This document shows, one piece after another, positions 1 to 7,280 of a stretch of DNA of 13,331 nucleotides (positions are counted from its first letter, which is position 1; each line of letters starts with the position of its first letter). Source of the DNA: Hyphomicrobiales bacterium (GTDB lineage Bacteria; Pseudomonadota; Alphaproteobacteria; Rhizobiales; Xanthobacteraceae); NCBI GenBank assembly GCA_016201085.1, contig JACQDO010000153.1, forward strand, positions 1 through 13,331. Direction: 5' to 3'. The notes under the pieces were generated by a model. The model was not told the DNA's origin and searched no databases. It saw nothing but the letters and a program-made list of their open reading frames with translations. Made by a program: the position numbers and the translations under genes.

Positions 1-58
1 GTAGAGCGTTCGACTGTTAATCGAAATGTCGCTGGTTCGATCCCAGCCCAGGGAGCCA
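1..58 (+). tRNA. tRNA-Asn (GTT), 5' end missing
   Basis: This is the 3' three-quarters of a tRNA. The anticodon stem is TTCGA (9-13) paired with TCGAA (21-25), closing a seven-base loop with anticodon GTT at 16-18, which reads asparagine codons. The T arm is GCTGG (31-35), loop TTCGATC, CCAGC (43-47). The 3' acceptor strand is 48-54, the discriminator base is G55, and CCA at 56-58 is genome-encoded. The acceptor 5' strand and most of the D arm lie outside the window. It converges on the regulator gene whose stop is at 78. Confidence 0.93.
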
Positions 59-77
59 AATTCTTTCGCTCAATTCG

Positions 78-845
78 CTAGCACAGGGCCGCCATCGGGC
101 GGGCCACATAACTGCTTTCCAAATCCATCGCTTTACGGTCGCTCGGCACGTGTTCCGCGATGGAGCGCAGCGTGCGGCGATCGAGCAGACGGATGCCGTA
201 GCGGCCACGCACTTCGATCAGCCGGCGTTTTTTGAAATGCGTGAAGATGCGCGAGACCGTTTCGTTGGTCAGGCCGAGGTAATTGGCGATATCGCCGCGC
301 AGCATCGGCAACGACACGAAATCGCCCTTGCCGCGCGCCGCGGCGCGCGCGTCGATTTCGAGCATGAACGCGGCGATGCTGCCTTCGGCGTCGCGTTTGG
401 CGATAGTGAGAACAAGCTCGTGCGCGCGCGACAGGTCTTCGCACGCCACATTATAGAGCCGCAGCAGGAACTGCGGATCGCAACTGGCGGCCGCGAAGAA
501 AACCGCTGTCGGAATGCTGCGCATCTCGGTCGCAACGACCGCCTGTGCGCTGAAGCGATGCCTGGAGCCGTATTCGAAGGCGACGAACTCGCCCGGCGAT
601 TTGAAGCCGATGACCTGGCAGCGACCATTGTTGAGCAGCGAGTATAGGCGGACGAAGCCGCTCTTCACCACATAGACGTGGCTCTGCTCGTCGCCTTGAT
701 GGAAAATGTGTTGGCGCGCGGCAAGCTTGCGTCGGCTCCACGGCACGCTGCAATCGAGCTCCAGCGACGCCGGAGGCATGCCGTCGGCGCCGTTGACGCG
801 AAGGGCTACGGTGAGATCGTTCGCGGACCCAAAAATTCGGTTCAT
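78..845 (-). CDS. CRP/FNR-family transcriptional regulator (FixK/FNR-like, no Fe-S cluster motif)
   Basis: Helix-turn-helix regulator of the CRP/FNR superfamily, 255 aa from the ATG at 845. A cyclic-nucleotide-binding-like beta-roll occupies about residues 38-125, a dimerisation helix about 126-160, and a winged HTH about 165-225. The recognition helix carries E195-T-V-S-R199, the E..SR arrangement that in FNR and FixK contacts TTGA half-sites, so a TTGAN6TCAA-type target is expected. The cysteines (32, 76, 122, 135, 255) do not form FNR's N-terminal cluster, so direct oxygen sensing through Fe-S is unlikely. In this family FixK-like proteins typically act in low-oxygen or respiratory control; that role is inferred. 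A TTG at 866 would add seven residues. Neither start has a good Shine-Dalgarno. A near-consensus FNR box lies just upstream at 883-896. Confidence 0.85.
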   Translation of the reverse strand: MNRIFGSANDLTVALRVNGADGMPPASLELDCSVPWSRRKLAARQHIFHQGDEQSHVYVVKSGFVRLYSLLNNGRCQVIGFKSPGEFVAFEYGSRHRFSAQAVVATEMRSIPTAVFFAAASCDPQFLLRLYNVACEDLSRAHELVLTIAKRDAEGSIAAFMLEIDARAAARGKGDFVSLPMLRGDIANYLGLTNETVSRIFTHFKKRRLIEVRGRYGIRLLDRRTLRSIAEHVPSDRKAMDLESSYVARPMAALC

Positions 846-882
846 TGCAAAAATAACTACGCACAAGGGTGTGTGTATATCT

Positions 883-896
883 TTGACTTACATCAT
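883..896. promoter_or_regulatory. candidate FNR/FixK box upstream of the regulator gene
   Basis: TTGAC-TTAC-ATCAT matches the FNR/FixK consensus TTGAT-N4-ATCAA in seven of the eight core positions (TTGA-N6-TCA followed by T instead of A). Its centre is about 44 bp upstream of the ATG at 845, and a TATACA-like -10 sits next to it on the minus strand at 874-879. The site is placed for autoregulation by the FNR-like protein. It is a short match and could be chance. Confidence 0.4.
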
Positions 897-1032
897 GCCC
901 GCGCTTGGCAATGACGAAGGCTTGCAAAACTGAAATTAACGATGCGTGACCGCCAAGCGTCGCGATCGACAATCGCGCCTTCATTTATACGCTGCTTGAC
1001 CGTCTACAGCTCGCAGGCCAATCTGCCGGCAC

Positions 1033-1071
1033 CCACCGCTGGCCCAATCCAGCCGAGCGGTGGCATTTTTT
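1033..1071 (+). terminator. rho-independent terminator in the region upstream of pncB
   Basis: The perfect 8-bp stem CCACCGCT (1033-1040) / AGCGGTGG (1056-1063), extended by GGC/GCC inside the loop, is followed by CATTTTTT ending at 1071. It points rightward and ends 84 nt before the pncB start, yet no coding gene precedes it on that strand. It therefore ends either a small RNA starting around 900-980 or a pncB leader. A competing 5-bp hairpin GCTGG/CCAGC (1038-1053) would disrupt the terminator stem. Confidence 0.75.
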
Positions 1072-1155
1072 CGTCGACGCGACATGATGTCGCGGAACCC
1101 GATCCATGCGACAAACGCAGCCTGCCTATGACGAGACGGCACAACGCTTGCAATT

Positions 1156-2490
1156 ATGACACACACGACCAGCCCGCTCACAACCGATCTCTATGAACTC
1201 AACATGGTCCAGGCCTATCTGGACCGGGGCGAGGACAAGGAGGCGGTGTTCGAGTTTTTCGTGCGGCGGCTGCCGGCGCGCCGCGGCTTCCTGCTCGCGG
1301 CCGGGCTGGACGACGCGCTCGACTATCTCGAAACGCTGCGTTTTTCCGCCGCCGAGATCGACTGGCTGAAAAGCACCGGACGTTTCCGGGCGAACCTGCT
1401 CGATTATCTGGCCGGCTTTCGTTTCACCGGCGACGTGCATGCCATCCCCGAAGGCACGGTCTGCTTTGCCAACGAGCCGCTGCTGCGCATCACCGCGCCG
1501 CTGCCGCAGGCGCAGTTGGTGGAGACGCGGCTGATCAACATTCTGAATTTTCAGACGCTGATCGCATCGAAGGCCGCGCGCATGGTGCTGGCGGCGCCCG
1601 GCAAAGTGCTGGCCGATTTCGGCCTGCGCACCGCGCACGGCGCCGAGGCCGGGCTGTATTCGGCACGCGCCAGCTACCTCGCCGGCTTTGCCGGCGCCGC
1701 CAATGTCGCGGCCGGCGAGCGCTACGGCCTGCCGATCGTCGGCACCATGGCACATTCCTTCGTGCAGGTGCACGCCGACGAAACGACCGCGTTCGAGAAT
1801 TTCGCGCGCGCGCGCCCCGAGGGCGTGATCCTGCTGATCGATACCTACGACACGGAAGCGGGCGCGCGCAAAGTGGTCGAGCTGGCGCCTAAATTAAAGA
1901 AAGACGGCATCGCCATCCGCGGCGTGCGCATCGACAGCGGCGATCTCGCGGCGGGCGCGCGCAAGGTGCGGCGCATTCTCGACGACGGCGCCTTAAGCGA
2001 CGTCATTATTCTGGTGAGCGGCGGCGTCGACGAGGACGTGCTGCTCGGCATGATGAATTCCGGCGCGCCGATCGACGGCTTCGGCATCGGCGTCAGTCTC
2101 GCCACCTCGATCGATGCCCCCGCCTTCGACTGCGCCTACAAGCTGCAGGAATATGCCGGCCGGCCGAAGCGCAAGCTGTCCGAAGGCAAGGTCACCTGGC
2201 CCGGCCGCAAGCAGGTGTGGCGCAGCTACGATACCGACGGCCGCATGCGCGGCGATGTGCTGACGATCGACGGCGACAAACAACCCGGCGAGGCCTTGGT
2301 GGTGCCGGCGATGCGCGCCGGCAAACGCATCGCGCCGGCGCCGACGCTGGCGCAAATCCGCGAACGCGCGGCGGGCGATCTCGCGCGATTGCCGCAAGCG
2401 CTGCGGCGGCTGGAAAGCGGTTACGATTATCCGGTGACAATCGCCGATGCATTGCAAGCGCTTGCCGAAGAGGCGAGCCGGGGGCGGTAA
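1156..2490 (+). CDS. pncB: nicotinate phosphoribosyltransferase
   Basis: Cytosolic enzyme of the Preiss-Handler NAD salvage route. It converts nicotinate and PRPP to nicotinate mononucleotide, with ATP hydrolysis coupled in the characterised family members. The 444-aa length is normal for the family. Visible family motifs are the N-terminal TDLYELNM (10-17), GTMAHSF around His200 (the conserved histidine phosphorylated in studied homologues), RIDSGDL (258-264), VSGGVDE (287-293) and GIGVSLATS (310-318) in the phosphate-binding half of the barrel. Translation from ATG 1156 begins at the expected N-terminus, although no strong Shine-Dalgarno is visible. The gene stands alone, with a divergent regulator upstream and a convergent peptidase downstream. 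The terminator upstream suggests either a separate small RNA or transcript attenuation. Confidence 0.95.
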   Translation: MTHTTSPLTTDLYELNMVQAYLDRGEDKEAVFEFFVRRLPARRGFLLAAGLDDALDYLETLRFSAAEIDWLKSTGRFRANLLDYLAGFRFTGDVHAIPEGTVCFANEPLLRITAPLPQAQLVETRLINILNFQTLIASKAARMVLAAPGKVLADFGLRTAHGAEAGLYSARASYLAGFAGAANVAAGERYGLPIVGTMAHSFVQVHADETTAFENFARARPEGVILLIDTYDTEAGARKVVELAPKLKKDGIAIRGVRIDSGDLAAGARKVRRILDDGALSDVIILVSGGVDEDVLLGMMNSGAPIDGFGIGVSLATSIDAPAFDCAYKLQEYAGRPKRKLSEGKVTWPGRKQVWRSYDTDGRMRGDVLTIDGDKQPGEALVVPAMRAGKRIAPAPTLAQIRERAAGDLARLPQALRRLESGYDYPVTIADALQALAEEASRGR

Positions 2491-2497
2491 CCTCATT

Positions 2498-2542
2498 CCC
2501 CTCCCCCACGAGCAATTGCGAGTGGTGCGGTGGGGTCAGGGG
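2498..2542. repeat. hairpin after pncB (imperfect 11-bp stem)
   Basis: CCCCT (2498-2502) pairs with AGGGG (2538-2542), and CCCCAC (2504-2509) pairs with GTGGGG (2530-2535), with a small bulge between. It lies 8 nt past the pncB stop between convergent genes and may help end transcription, although no T-run follows directly. Confidence 0.45.
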
Positions 2543-2584
2543 TGGGGGCAATTAAAAAGAGAGCCTGCTTAAGACCCCCGCCCC

Positions 2585-2639
2585 GGTCGCATCGCTTCGC
2601 GAAGCGACCGACCCTCCCGACCGCTTCGCGGCCGGAGGG
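2585..2639. repeat. two adjacent GC-rich palindromes between convergent genes
   Basis: The first palindrome contains the perfect CGCTTCGCGAAGCG (2593-2606), flanked by GGTCGC/GCGACC (2585-2590, 2604-2609). The second is CCCTCC (2612-2617) pairing with GGAGGG (2634-2639) around CCGC/GCGG. They end a few bases before the stop codon of the leftward peptidase gene, so this is a REP-like or bidirectional-terminator region. Members of such families are usually present in many copies per genome, which cannot be tested here. Confidence 0.5.
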
Positions 2640-2644
2640 GAAGA

Positions 2645-3832
2645 TCAATGCCCCGCCCTGTTCCACCCTCTGGCGCCCTCGCCGTAGATCTCGTGACCGT
2701 TCTCGGTCACCGCCACGGTGTCCTCCAGCTTGATGAAGCCGCGCGTCGGATGCAGCAGCGTGGTCTCCACCGACACCACCATGCCGGCTTCCAGCGGCTG
2801 GTTGGCGTATTCGTTCGGATAAGGCACCGGGCCGCGGTCGGTGAGGCGCGGCGCCTCGTGGCTGACCATGCCCATGCCGTGCGCCAGGAAGTCGAGATGA
2901 TTGTGATGCTTCGACTTGGCGCGCAGCGGCTCGGCGGCGGCGTAGATCTCGCGCCCCATGGCGCCGGCGCGCACCGGCGTCATCGCCGCGCGCTGGATGC
3001 TCTCGATCTCGCCCAGCAGGTCGTTAAGCTCGGTGTCCGGCTCGCCCTGGATCGCCATGCGGCAGATGTCGCCGATATAGCCGCGATAATTGCCGCCGCT
3101 GTCGATCGACATGACGTCGCCCCTCTCCCATTTCTGCTCGGAGGGCGCGCGGTTCATGCTGGTGCCGCAGGTGATCAGGCAATATTCGAAGGTGAGCCCG
3201 CGATCGGTCTCCTCGCGCCGCAGCCGCTCGACCACGTCCTGCTTGCTGATACCGGGCATGGCCGCCGCGATGGTCGCCTGCATCGAAGCGAGCACCGCTT
3301 CCGAAGCGACCTTCAGCGTGGCAAGTTCGGCGGCGGATTTCTTGGCGCGCTGGCGCTCGAACACATAGAGCGCGTCCACCCACTCCGCATCGGGAAACGC
3401 GTTGCGCAGCACCAGCGAGGCATCGTAGGGCAGGAAACCGAATTCGGCCGCGATGCGCTTGCTCTTGATGCCGGCCTTCTTCATGTAATCGACCGCCTTC
3501 TGCATGGCGTCGACCGAACCGGCGGTGACGGTCTGCGTCTCCGGCGTCCACAGCGCCTTGACCTGGGTCTGGAACTTCTCCAGGCGGTGCCCGATATAGG
3601 CGGCCTTCTCCGGCTGCGCCTTGGGATAGACGAACACCGGCAGATAGCGGGTGACGCCGGTGGCATCCATGTAGTCGAAGAAATTGGCGCGGTGGCCGCC
3701 GAGCAGATACTGCACATTATGCTTGGAGGTGGCGATCGCCACGTCGATGCCGGCCGCATCCATCAGCCGGTCAAGCCGCGTGTGGTCGAACGGGATGTGC
3801 AGGCCGCTGCGCTGCGGCGCGTTGACATTCAT
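2645..3832 (-). CDS. M24 family metallopeptidase (Xaa-Pro aminopeptidase/creatinase-like)
   Basis: Cytosolic pita-bread-fold hydrolase of 395 aa. The N-terminal creatinase-like domain spans about residues 12-165 and the catalytic M24 domain about 172-390. All five expected dinuclear-metal ligands are visible: Asp244 and Asp255 in DSGGNYRGYIGD, His318 in AHGMG, Glu356 in SVETT and Glu370 in KLEDTV. The additional conserved His325 (SHE) is also present. An active peptidase is therefore likely. Whether the substrate is an Xaa-Pro peptide or a creatine-like compound cannot be read from the sequence. The ATG at 3832 has an AGGGAG Shine-Dalgarno 7 nt upstream, which lies inside the 3' arm of a long hairpin (3838-3880). 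The same-strand GGDEF gene lies 112 nt upstream. The gene converges on pncB. Confidence 0.92.
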   Translation of the reverse strand: MNVNAPQRSGLHIPFDHTRLDRLMDAAGIDVAIATSKHNVQYLLGGHRANFFDYMDATGVTRYLPVFVYPKAQPEKAAYIGHRLEKFQTQVKALWTPETQTVTAGSVDAMQKAVDYMKKAGIKSKRIAAEFGFLPYDASLVLRNAFPDAEWVDALYVFERQRAKKSAAELATLKVASEAVLASMQATIAAAMPGISKQDVVERLRREETDRGLTFEYCLITCGTSMNRAPSEQKWERGDVMSIDSGGNYRGYIGDICRMAIQGEPDTELNDLLGEIESIQRAAMTPVRAGAMGREIYAAAEPLRAKSKHHNHLDFLAHGMGMVSHEAPRLTDRGPVPYPNEYANQPLEAGMVVSVETTLLHPTRGFIKLEDTVAVTENGHEIYGEGARGWNRAGH

Positions 3833-3837
3833 GACAG

Positions 3838-3880
3838 GGCTCCCTGATCGCCGGCTCTTATCGGCCGGTCATAGGGAGCC
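3838..3880 (-). promoter_or_regulatory. 5'-UTR hairpin that masks the peptidase Shine-Dalgarno
   Basis: The perfect 8-bp inverted repeat GGCTCCCT (3838-3845) / AGGGAGCC (3873-3880) encloses a second stem CCGGC/GCCGG (3851-3855, 3864-3868). In the leftward mRNA the arm nearest the start codon contains AGGGAG, the ribosome-binding site of the gene starting at 3832. Folding would hide it. No T-run follows, so a terminator role for the upstream gene is less likely. Confidence 0.6.
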
Positions 3881-3944
3881 TAGCGCAAGATGCCGACGAG
3901 TGGAATCCGGTAATGCAAGATTTGCCGCGCTCGCCGTGCCGCGC

Positions 3945-5192
3945 TCAGGCGGCGGCGGATTTGGCGCCGATGGCCGCTATCGAGGTCGCGGACGTTGGTA
4001 CGCTCCGCTGCTCGTCGTCCTTGCGCTGAAGCAGCATGGCGAGAGTGGCGACCTCGACCCGGTTACGCCCGCGTTCCTTGGCGTGATAGAGCGCCTGGTC
4101 GGCTTGCGCCAGAAGCTCCGGTATGTCGAGCACCGCTTCCTCGCAATGTACCAGCCCGATGCTCACGGTGGCGCACACCGGACGGCCGTCGACTTCCTGC
4201 GAGGCCTGCGCGAAGCTTTCGCGGATGCGTTCGGCCACCGCCACCGCCTTGTCGCGGCAGGTGTCGGTGAGCACGGCGGCGAATTCCTCGCCGCCGAGGC
4301 GGCCGATCAGGTCGGAGGCGCGGATCGACTGGCGCGCGGTGTCGGTGAACAGTTCCAGCACGCGGTCGCCGAGCGCATGGCCGAAGCGGTCGTTGATCGA
4401 TTTGAAGTGATCGAGATCGATCAGCAGCACCGCGGTCGGGCGCGGATGGCCGCTGTGGCGCTTGGCCAGCAGCGCGGCGTCCTGCAGGAAGGCGCGGCGG
4501 TTGGAGATGCCGGTGAGCGGGTCGACCATGGCAGCGGTGCGGTGGCGCAGTTCGGTGCGCTCCTTGGCCATGGCGAGCAGGATGAAGGCGATCGAGATGG
4601 TGAACAGCAGCGCTTCGAAGCTGAGCACGGTCAGCCACACGCTGCCGAACATGGCGTTGTTGGGCGACCACGGCAGCAGCAGCACCAGCGGCGTGCGCAG
4701 CAGGAACAGCGCGCCATGCGCGAACAGCATGAAGATCGCCGGCCAGCGCGACACCAGTTGCTCGCTGCGGCCGCGCCAGAACTCGTAAGCGGTGAGCCAA
4801 GTGTAGGCGGTGATGATACCGGAGGCGACCATCGCGCGCGCATCGACGGCATCGGACATCACCGGCAGGCGGCAGACCAGCAGCCAGAGCACGGCGCCGG
4901 TCACCAGATAGACCGGTTCGACCGGACGGCCGTCGAACACGCGTGCGCCGGTCCAGGTGACGGCGAAGGCGGTGAACAGCAGCGCGTTGGCGAGATCGAT
5001 GGAGATCAAATCTGGCGCCGAGCCGTACATGCCGAACAGCACGACCGAGGCGGCGCGGATCAGATGCGCGAAGCCCCACCAGGCGACGGCGCGGATGCTG
5101 GTGTTCTGCGCCCAGGCGAACAGCAGAAGCAATCCGAGGATCGCCTCCACGTAGATCGTCACCATGAAGAGGGTGTTGACGTCGAGGTTCAT
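3945..5192 (-). CDS. membrane-bound diguanylate cyclase (GGDEF domain)
   Basis: Makes cyclic di-GMP from two GTP. The 415-aa protein has about seven hydrophobic segments in residues 7-207 forming an inner-membrane sensor module that I do not recognise as a named domain. A cytosolic GGDEF domain follows at about 220-385. The active-site signature is GGEEF (300-304), with the expected LIDLDHFKSIND (257-268) and a C-terminal ADQALYHAKERGRN. A RASD motif (291-294) sits five residues before GGEEF, matching the RxxD inhibitory site, so feedback inhibition by product is expected. No EAL or HD-GYP domain is present. The protein ends in an alanine/serine-rich tail. It may be co-transcribed with the downstream peptidase gene, although the 112-nt gap leaves room for a separate promoter. 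Confidence 0.93.
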   Translation of the reverse strand: MNLDVNTLFMVTIYVEAILGLLLLFAWAQNTSIRAVAWWGFAHLIRAASVVLFGMYGSAPDLISIDLANALLFTAFAVTWTGARVFDGRPVEPVYLVTGAVLWLLVCRLPVMSDAVDARAMVASGIITAYTWLTAYEFWRGRSEQLVSRWPAIFMLFAHGALFLLRTPLVLLLPWSPNNAMFGSVWLTVLSFEALLFTISIAFILLAMAKERTELRHRTAAMVDPLTGISNRRAFLQDAALLAKRHSGHPRPTAVLLIDLDHFKSINDRFGHALGDRVLELFTDTARQSIRASDLIGRLGGEEFAAVLTDTCRDKAVAVAERIRESFAQASQEVDGRPVCATVSIGLVHCEEAVLDIPELLAQADQALYHAKERGRNRVEVATLAMLLQRKDDEQRSVPTSATSIAAIGAKSAAA

Positions 5193-5511
5193 CGGTCGCG
5201 ACTACCCATGTGCAGCGGGGGGGCCGGTTTTTGGCTTATCTGCCCGCCCTCACGAATAGCCGCGGCCTGCAAAGAAGTGGTGAACGTGTCCCCATACCGC
5301 TGGGCTATGCGCGGTTATGGTTTCGAGGACCTTTCCAACGCCACCGGCAATTGATAAAACTTGGCCATGAACGCCCGCCGCACGTGCGTTTCCATCAATT
5401 TCACGTAAATTTGCGAGCGCATTGGCCGGTGGCGCAGCTGGCATGCCCTGCCTTGTGGCACTCTCGGGGCTTCACTAGGTTCAAGGTGCCCTACCACCTC
5501 CGGAAATAGCA
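5193..5511. other. divergent intergenic region upstream of cysK
   Basis: This 319-bp stretch lies between the leftward GGDEF gene and the rightward cysteine synthase. It contains a possible small leftward ORF (5315-5422), a short hairpin AGGTG/CACCT at 5484-5499 just before cysK, and a GGAAA Shine-Dalgarno at 5502-5506. No clear promoter pair can be read. Confidence 0.5.
5315..5422 (-). CDS. possible 35-aa small protein
   Basis: An ATG at 5422 opens a 35-codon frame ending at a TAA (5315-5317). The product is basic and probably helical: it begins MRSQIYVKLMETHVRR, continues with a hydrophobic patch, and ends with SSKP. The codons look plausible for the host, but third-position GC is lower than in neighbouring genes, and no Shine-Dalgarno is visible. 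The frame stays open upstream to 5512 with less convincing residues. No known family is recognised. It could equally be chance within a promoter region. Confidence 0.25.
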   Translation of the reverse strand: MRSQIYVKLMETHVRRAFMAKFYQLPVALERSSKP

Positions 5512-6546
5512 ATGCAGATTCGCGACGGCATCCTTGAGGCCATCGGCCACACGCCCCTGATCAAGCTCACACGCGCCTCGCAGGCCACGGGCTGCACCAT
5601 CCTCGGTAAGGCCGAATTCATGAATCCGGGCGGTTCGGTGAAGGATCGCGCCGGCCGGCAGATGATCCTGGAAGCGGAGCAGCGCGGCGAACTCAAGCCC
5701 GGCGGCCTGGTGGTGGAGGCGACCGCCGGCAATACCGGCATCGGCCTGGCGCTGGTCGCCAATGCGCGCGGCTATCGCACGCTGATCGTCATTCCGCAGA
5801 CGCAGAGCCAGGAGAAGAAAGACATGCTGCGGCTCGCCGGCGCCGAACTGGTCGAGGTGCCGGCGGTGGCCTTCAGCAATCCCAACAATTACCAGCATGT
5901 CGGACGGCGCCTGGCCGAGGAGCTGAAGAAGACGGAGAAGAACGGCGTCATCTTCGCCGACCAGTGGAATAACCTGGACAACCGCAAAGCACATTATGTC
6001 TCCACTGGACCCGAGATCTGGGACGAGACCGGCGGCAAGATCGACGGCTTCATCTGCGCCATCGGCACCGGCGGCACGCTCGCCGGCGTCGCCGCTTGCC
6101 TGCGCGAGAAGAAAAAAGACATTGTGATTGGGCTGGCCGATCCGCGCGGCGCCGGCATGTATAATTTGTTCGCGCATGGCGAAGCCAAGGCGAGCGATGG
6201 CGGCTCGATTACCGAGGGCATCGGGCTCGGCCGCGTCACGCCGATCGTCAAGGACTTGAAGGTCGACAAGCCCTATCTCATTCCCGACGAGGAAGCGGTG
6301 CCGCTGATCTTCGAGCTGTTGGAGCATGAGGGCCTGTGTCTCGGCGGCTCCTCCGGCATCAATGTCGCCGGCGCCATCCGCTTGGCCAAGGATCTCGGCC
6401 ACGGCCACACCATCGTGACGGTGCTGGCCGACATCGGCACGCGCTATCAGTCGAAGCTGTTCAACCCGGATTTCCTGCGCGCCAAGAACTTGCCGGTGCC
6501 GGCCTGGCTGACGCGCAAGTCGGATATCAAACCGCCGTTCGTTTGA
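5512..6546 (+). CDS. cysK: cysteine synthase (O-acetylserine sulfhydrylase family)
   Basis: PLP-dependent fold-type II enzyme that makes L-cysteine from O-acetylserine and sulfide in the cytosol. The 344-aa protein begins with the typical DGILEAIGHTPL and shows Lys44 in GGSVKDRA (Schiff base with PLP), AGNTG (72-76, substrate loop), GTGGT (185-189, PLP phosphate loop) and GGSSG (278-282). It is somewhat longer than E. coli CysK. A cystathionine beta-synthase-like activity cannot be excluded, but there is no CBS domain or haem region. GGAAA at 5502-5506, five bases before the ATG, is the likely ribosome-binding site. alaX follows 13 nt downstream, so the two are probably co-transcribed. Together with sseA and blh the gene gives this region a sulfur theme. 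Confidence 0.92.
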   Translation: MQIRDGILEAIGHTPLIKLTRASQATGCTILGKAEFMNPGGSVKDRAGRQMILEAEQRGELKPGGLVVEATAGNTGIGLALVANARGYRTLIVIPQTQSQEKKDMLRLAGAELVEVPAVAFSNPNNYQHVGRRLAEELKKTEKNGVIFADQWNNLDNRKAHYVSTGPEIWDETGGKIDGFICAIGTGGTLAGVAACLREKKKDIVIGLADPRGAGMYNLFAHGEAKASDGGSITEGIGLGRVTPIVKDLKVDKPYLIPDEEAVPLIFELLEHEGLCLGGSSGINVAGAIRLAKDLGHGHTIVTVLADIGTRYQSKLFNPDFLRAKNLPVPAWLTRKSDIKPPFV

Positions 6547-6559
6547 ATGTGAGTCCTAA

Positions 6560-7276
6560 ATGCCCACCGACTGCCTGTTCCGCGACGATTCCTATTTGAA
6601 GCAGTGCGAGGCGCGCGTGCTCGCGGTCACCGAGCAGGGCATCGTGCTCGACCGCACCGTATTCTACGCGGCTTCCGGCGGCCAGCCGGGCGATGCCGGC
6701 GCCCTCGCCGCTTCCGACGGCACGCGCCTTGTCATCGACAACGCGATCTATACCGACGCCGCCAAAACGGAAATCGCCCATGTGCCGGCGCCCGGCTCGC
6801 CTGCCCTCAAGGTCGGCGACGCGGTGACCGCGCTGATCGACTGGGAGAAACGCTACGGCCGCATGCGCATGCACACCGCGCTGCATCTGTTGTCGGCCGT
6901 GCTGCCCTATGCGGTGACCGGCGGCTCGGTCGGCGAGAGCGAAGGCCGGCTCGATTTCGACATTCCGGATGCCGGCCTCGACAAGGATGCCATCACCGCC
7001 AAGCTCGCCGAGATGGTGGCGCGCAATGCGGCGGTGAGCCACCGCTGGATCAGCGACGCCGAACTCGCAGCCAACCCCGGCCTAGTCAAGACCATGTCGG
7101 TGCAGCCGCCGATGGGCAGCGGCCGCGTGCGGCTGATCGAAATCGAAGGCCTCGACCTGCAGCCCTGCGGCGGCACGCATGTGCGTGGGCTCGCTGAGAT
7201 CGGCACGGTGCGCGTGACGCAGATCGAGAAGAAGGGCAAGCTGAACCGCCGCGTGCGGCTGGCTTTCGTATCTTGA
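6560..7276 (+). CDS. alaX: alanyl-tRNA editing protein AlaX
   Basis: Stand-alone trans-editing hydrolase that removes serine or glycine wrongly attached to tRNA-Ala, acting as a free homologue of the AlaRS editing domain. The 238-aa protein has FYAASGGQPGDAG (35-47) and the full zinc-ligand set His105/His109 (HTALH) and Cys203/His207 (CGGTH). It lacks the AlaRS catalytic core and the C-Ala domain, fitting the medium-size AlaX class. The ATG lies 13 nt after the cysK stop, which suggests one transcript. A link between cysteine synthesis and serine-mischarging control is attractive because both deal with serine-derived metabolites, but it is only inferred. A palindromic repeat (7281-7368) follows the stop codon directly. 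Confidence 0.93.
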   Translation: MPTDCLFRDDSYLKQCEARVLAVTEQGIVLDRTVFYAASGGQPGDAGALAASDGTRLVIDNAIYTDAAKTEIAHVPAPGSPALKVGDAVTALIDWEKRYGRMRMHTALHLLSAVLPYAVTGGSVGESEGRLDFDIPDAGLDKDAITAKLAEMVARNAAVSHRWISDAELAANPGLVKTMSVQPPMGSGRVRLIEIEGLDLQPCGGTHVRGLAEIGTVRVTQIEKKGKLNRRVRLAFVS

Positions 7277-7280
7277 ATTT

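Larger units (their letters stand above)
846..1155. other. divergent intergenic region between the regulator and pncB
   Basis: This 310-bp gene-free region separates the leftward regulator from the rightward pncB. It holds the candidate FNR box (883-896), a small perfect hairpin CGCGAT/ATCGCG at 961-977, and a plus-strand intrinsic terminator at 1033-1071. I see no convincing ORF in it and no unambiguous sigma-70 promoter. Confidence 0.6.

Noticed and set aside
871..880. GTGTGTGTAT dinucleotide run as a microsatellite
   Set aside because: It has only three to four units and is within chance expectation.
2648..3847. Plus-strand open frame of 399 codons opposite the M24 peptidase
   Set aside because: The minus-strand protein has all metal ligands and a ribosome-binding site. 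The opposite frame has only His/Arg/Gly-rich shadow composition.
3684..5354. Long plus-strand open frame of 556 codons
   Set aside because: It is antisense to the diguanylate cyclase and the start of the peptidase, is made of Gly/Arg/His/Gln/Ala-rich low-complexity residues, and has no domain. It is a shadow frame of high-GC coding DNA.
5456..5470. Possible sigma-54 promoter (TGGCAC, then GC ten bases after GG) upstream of cysK
   Set aside because: The spacing and the TGGCAC half fit, but the TT of the -12 element is replaced by GG, and there is no enhancer-binding regulator or site nearby. The match is too weak to annotate.
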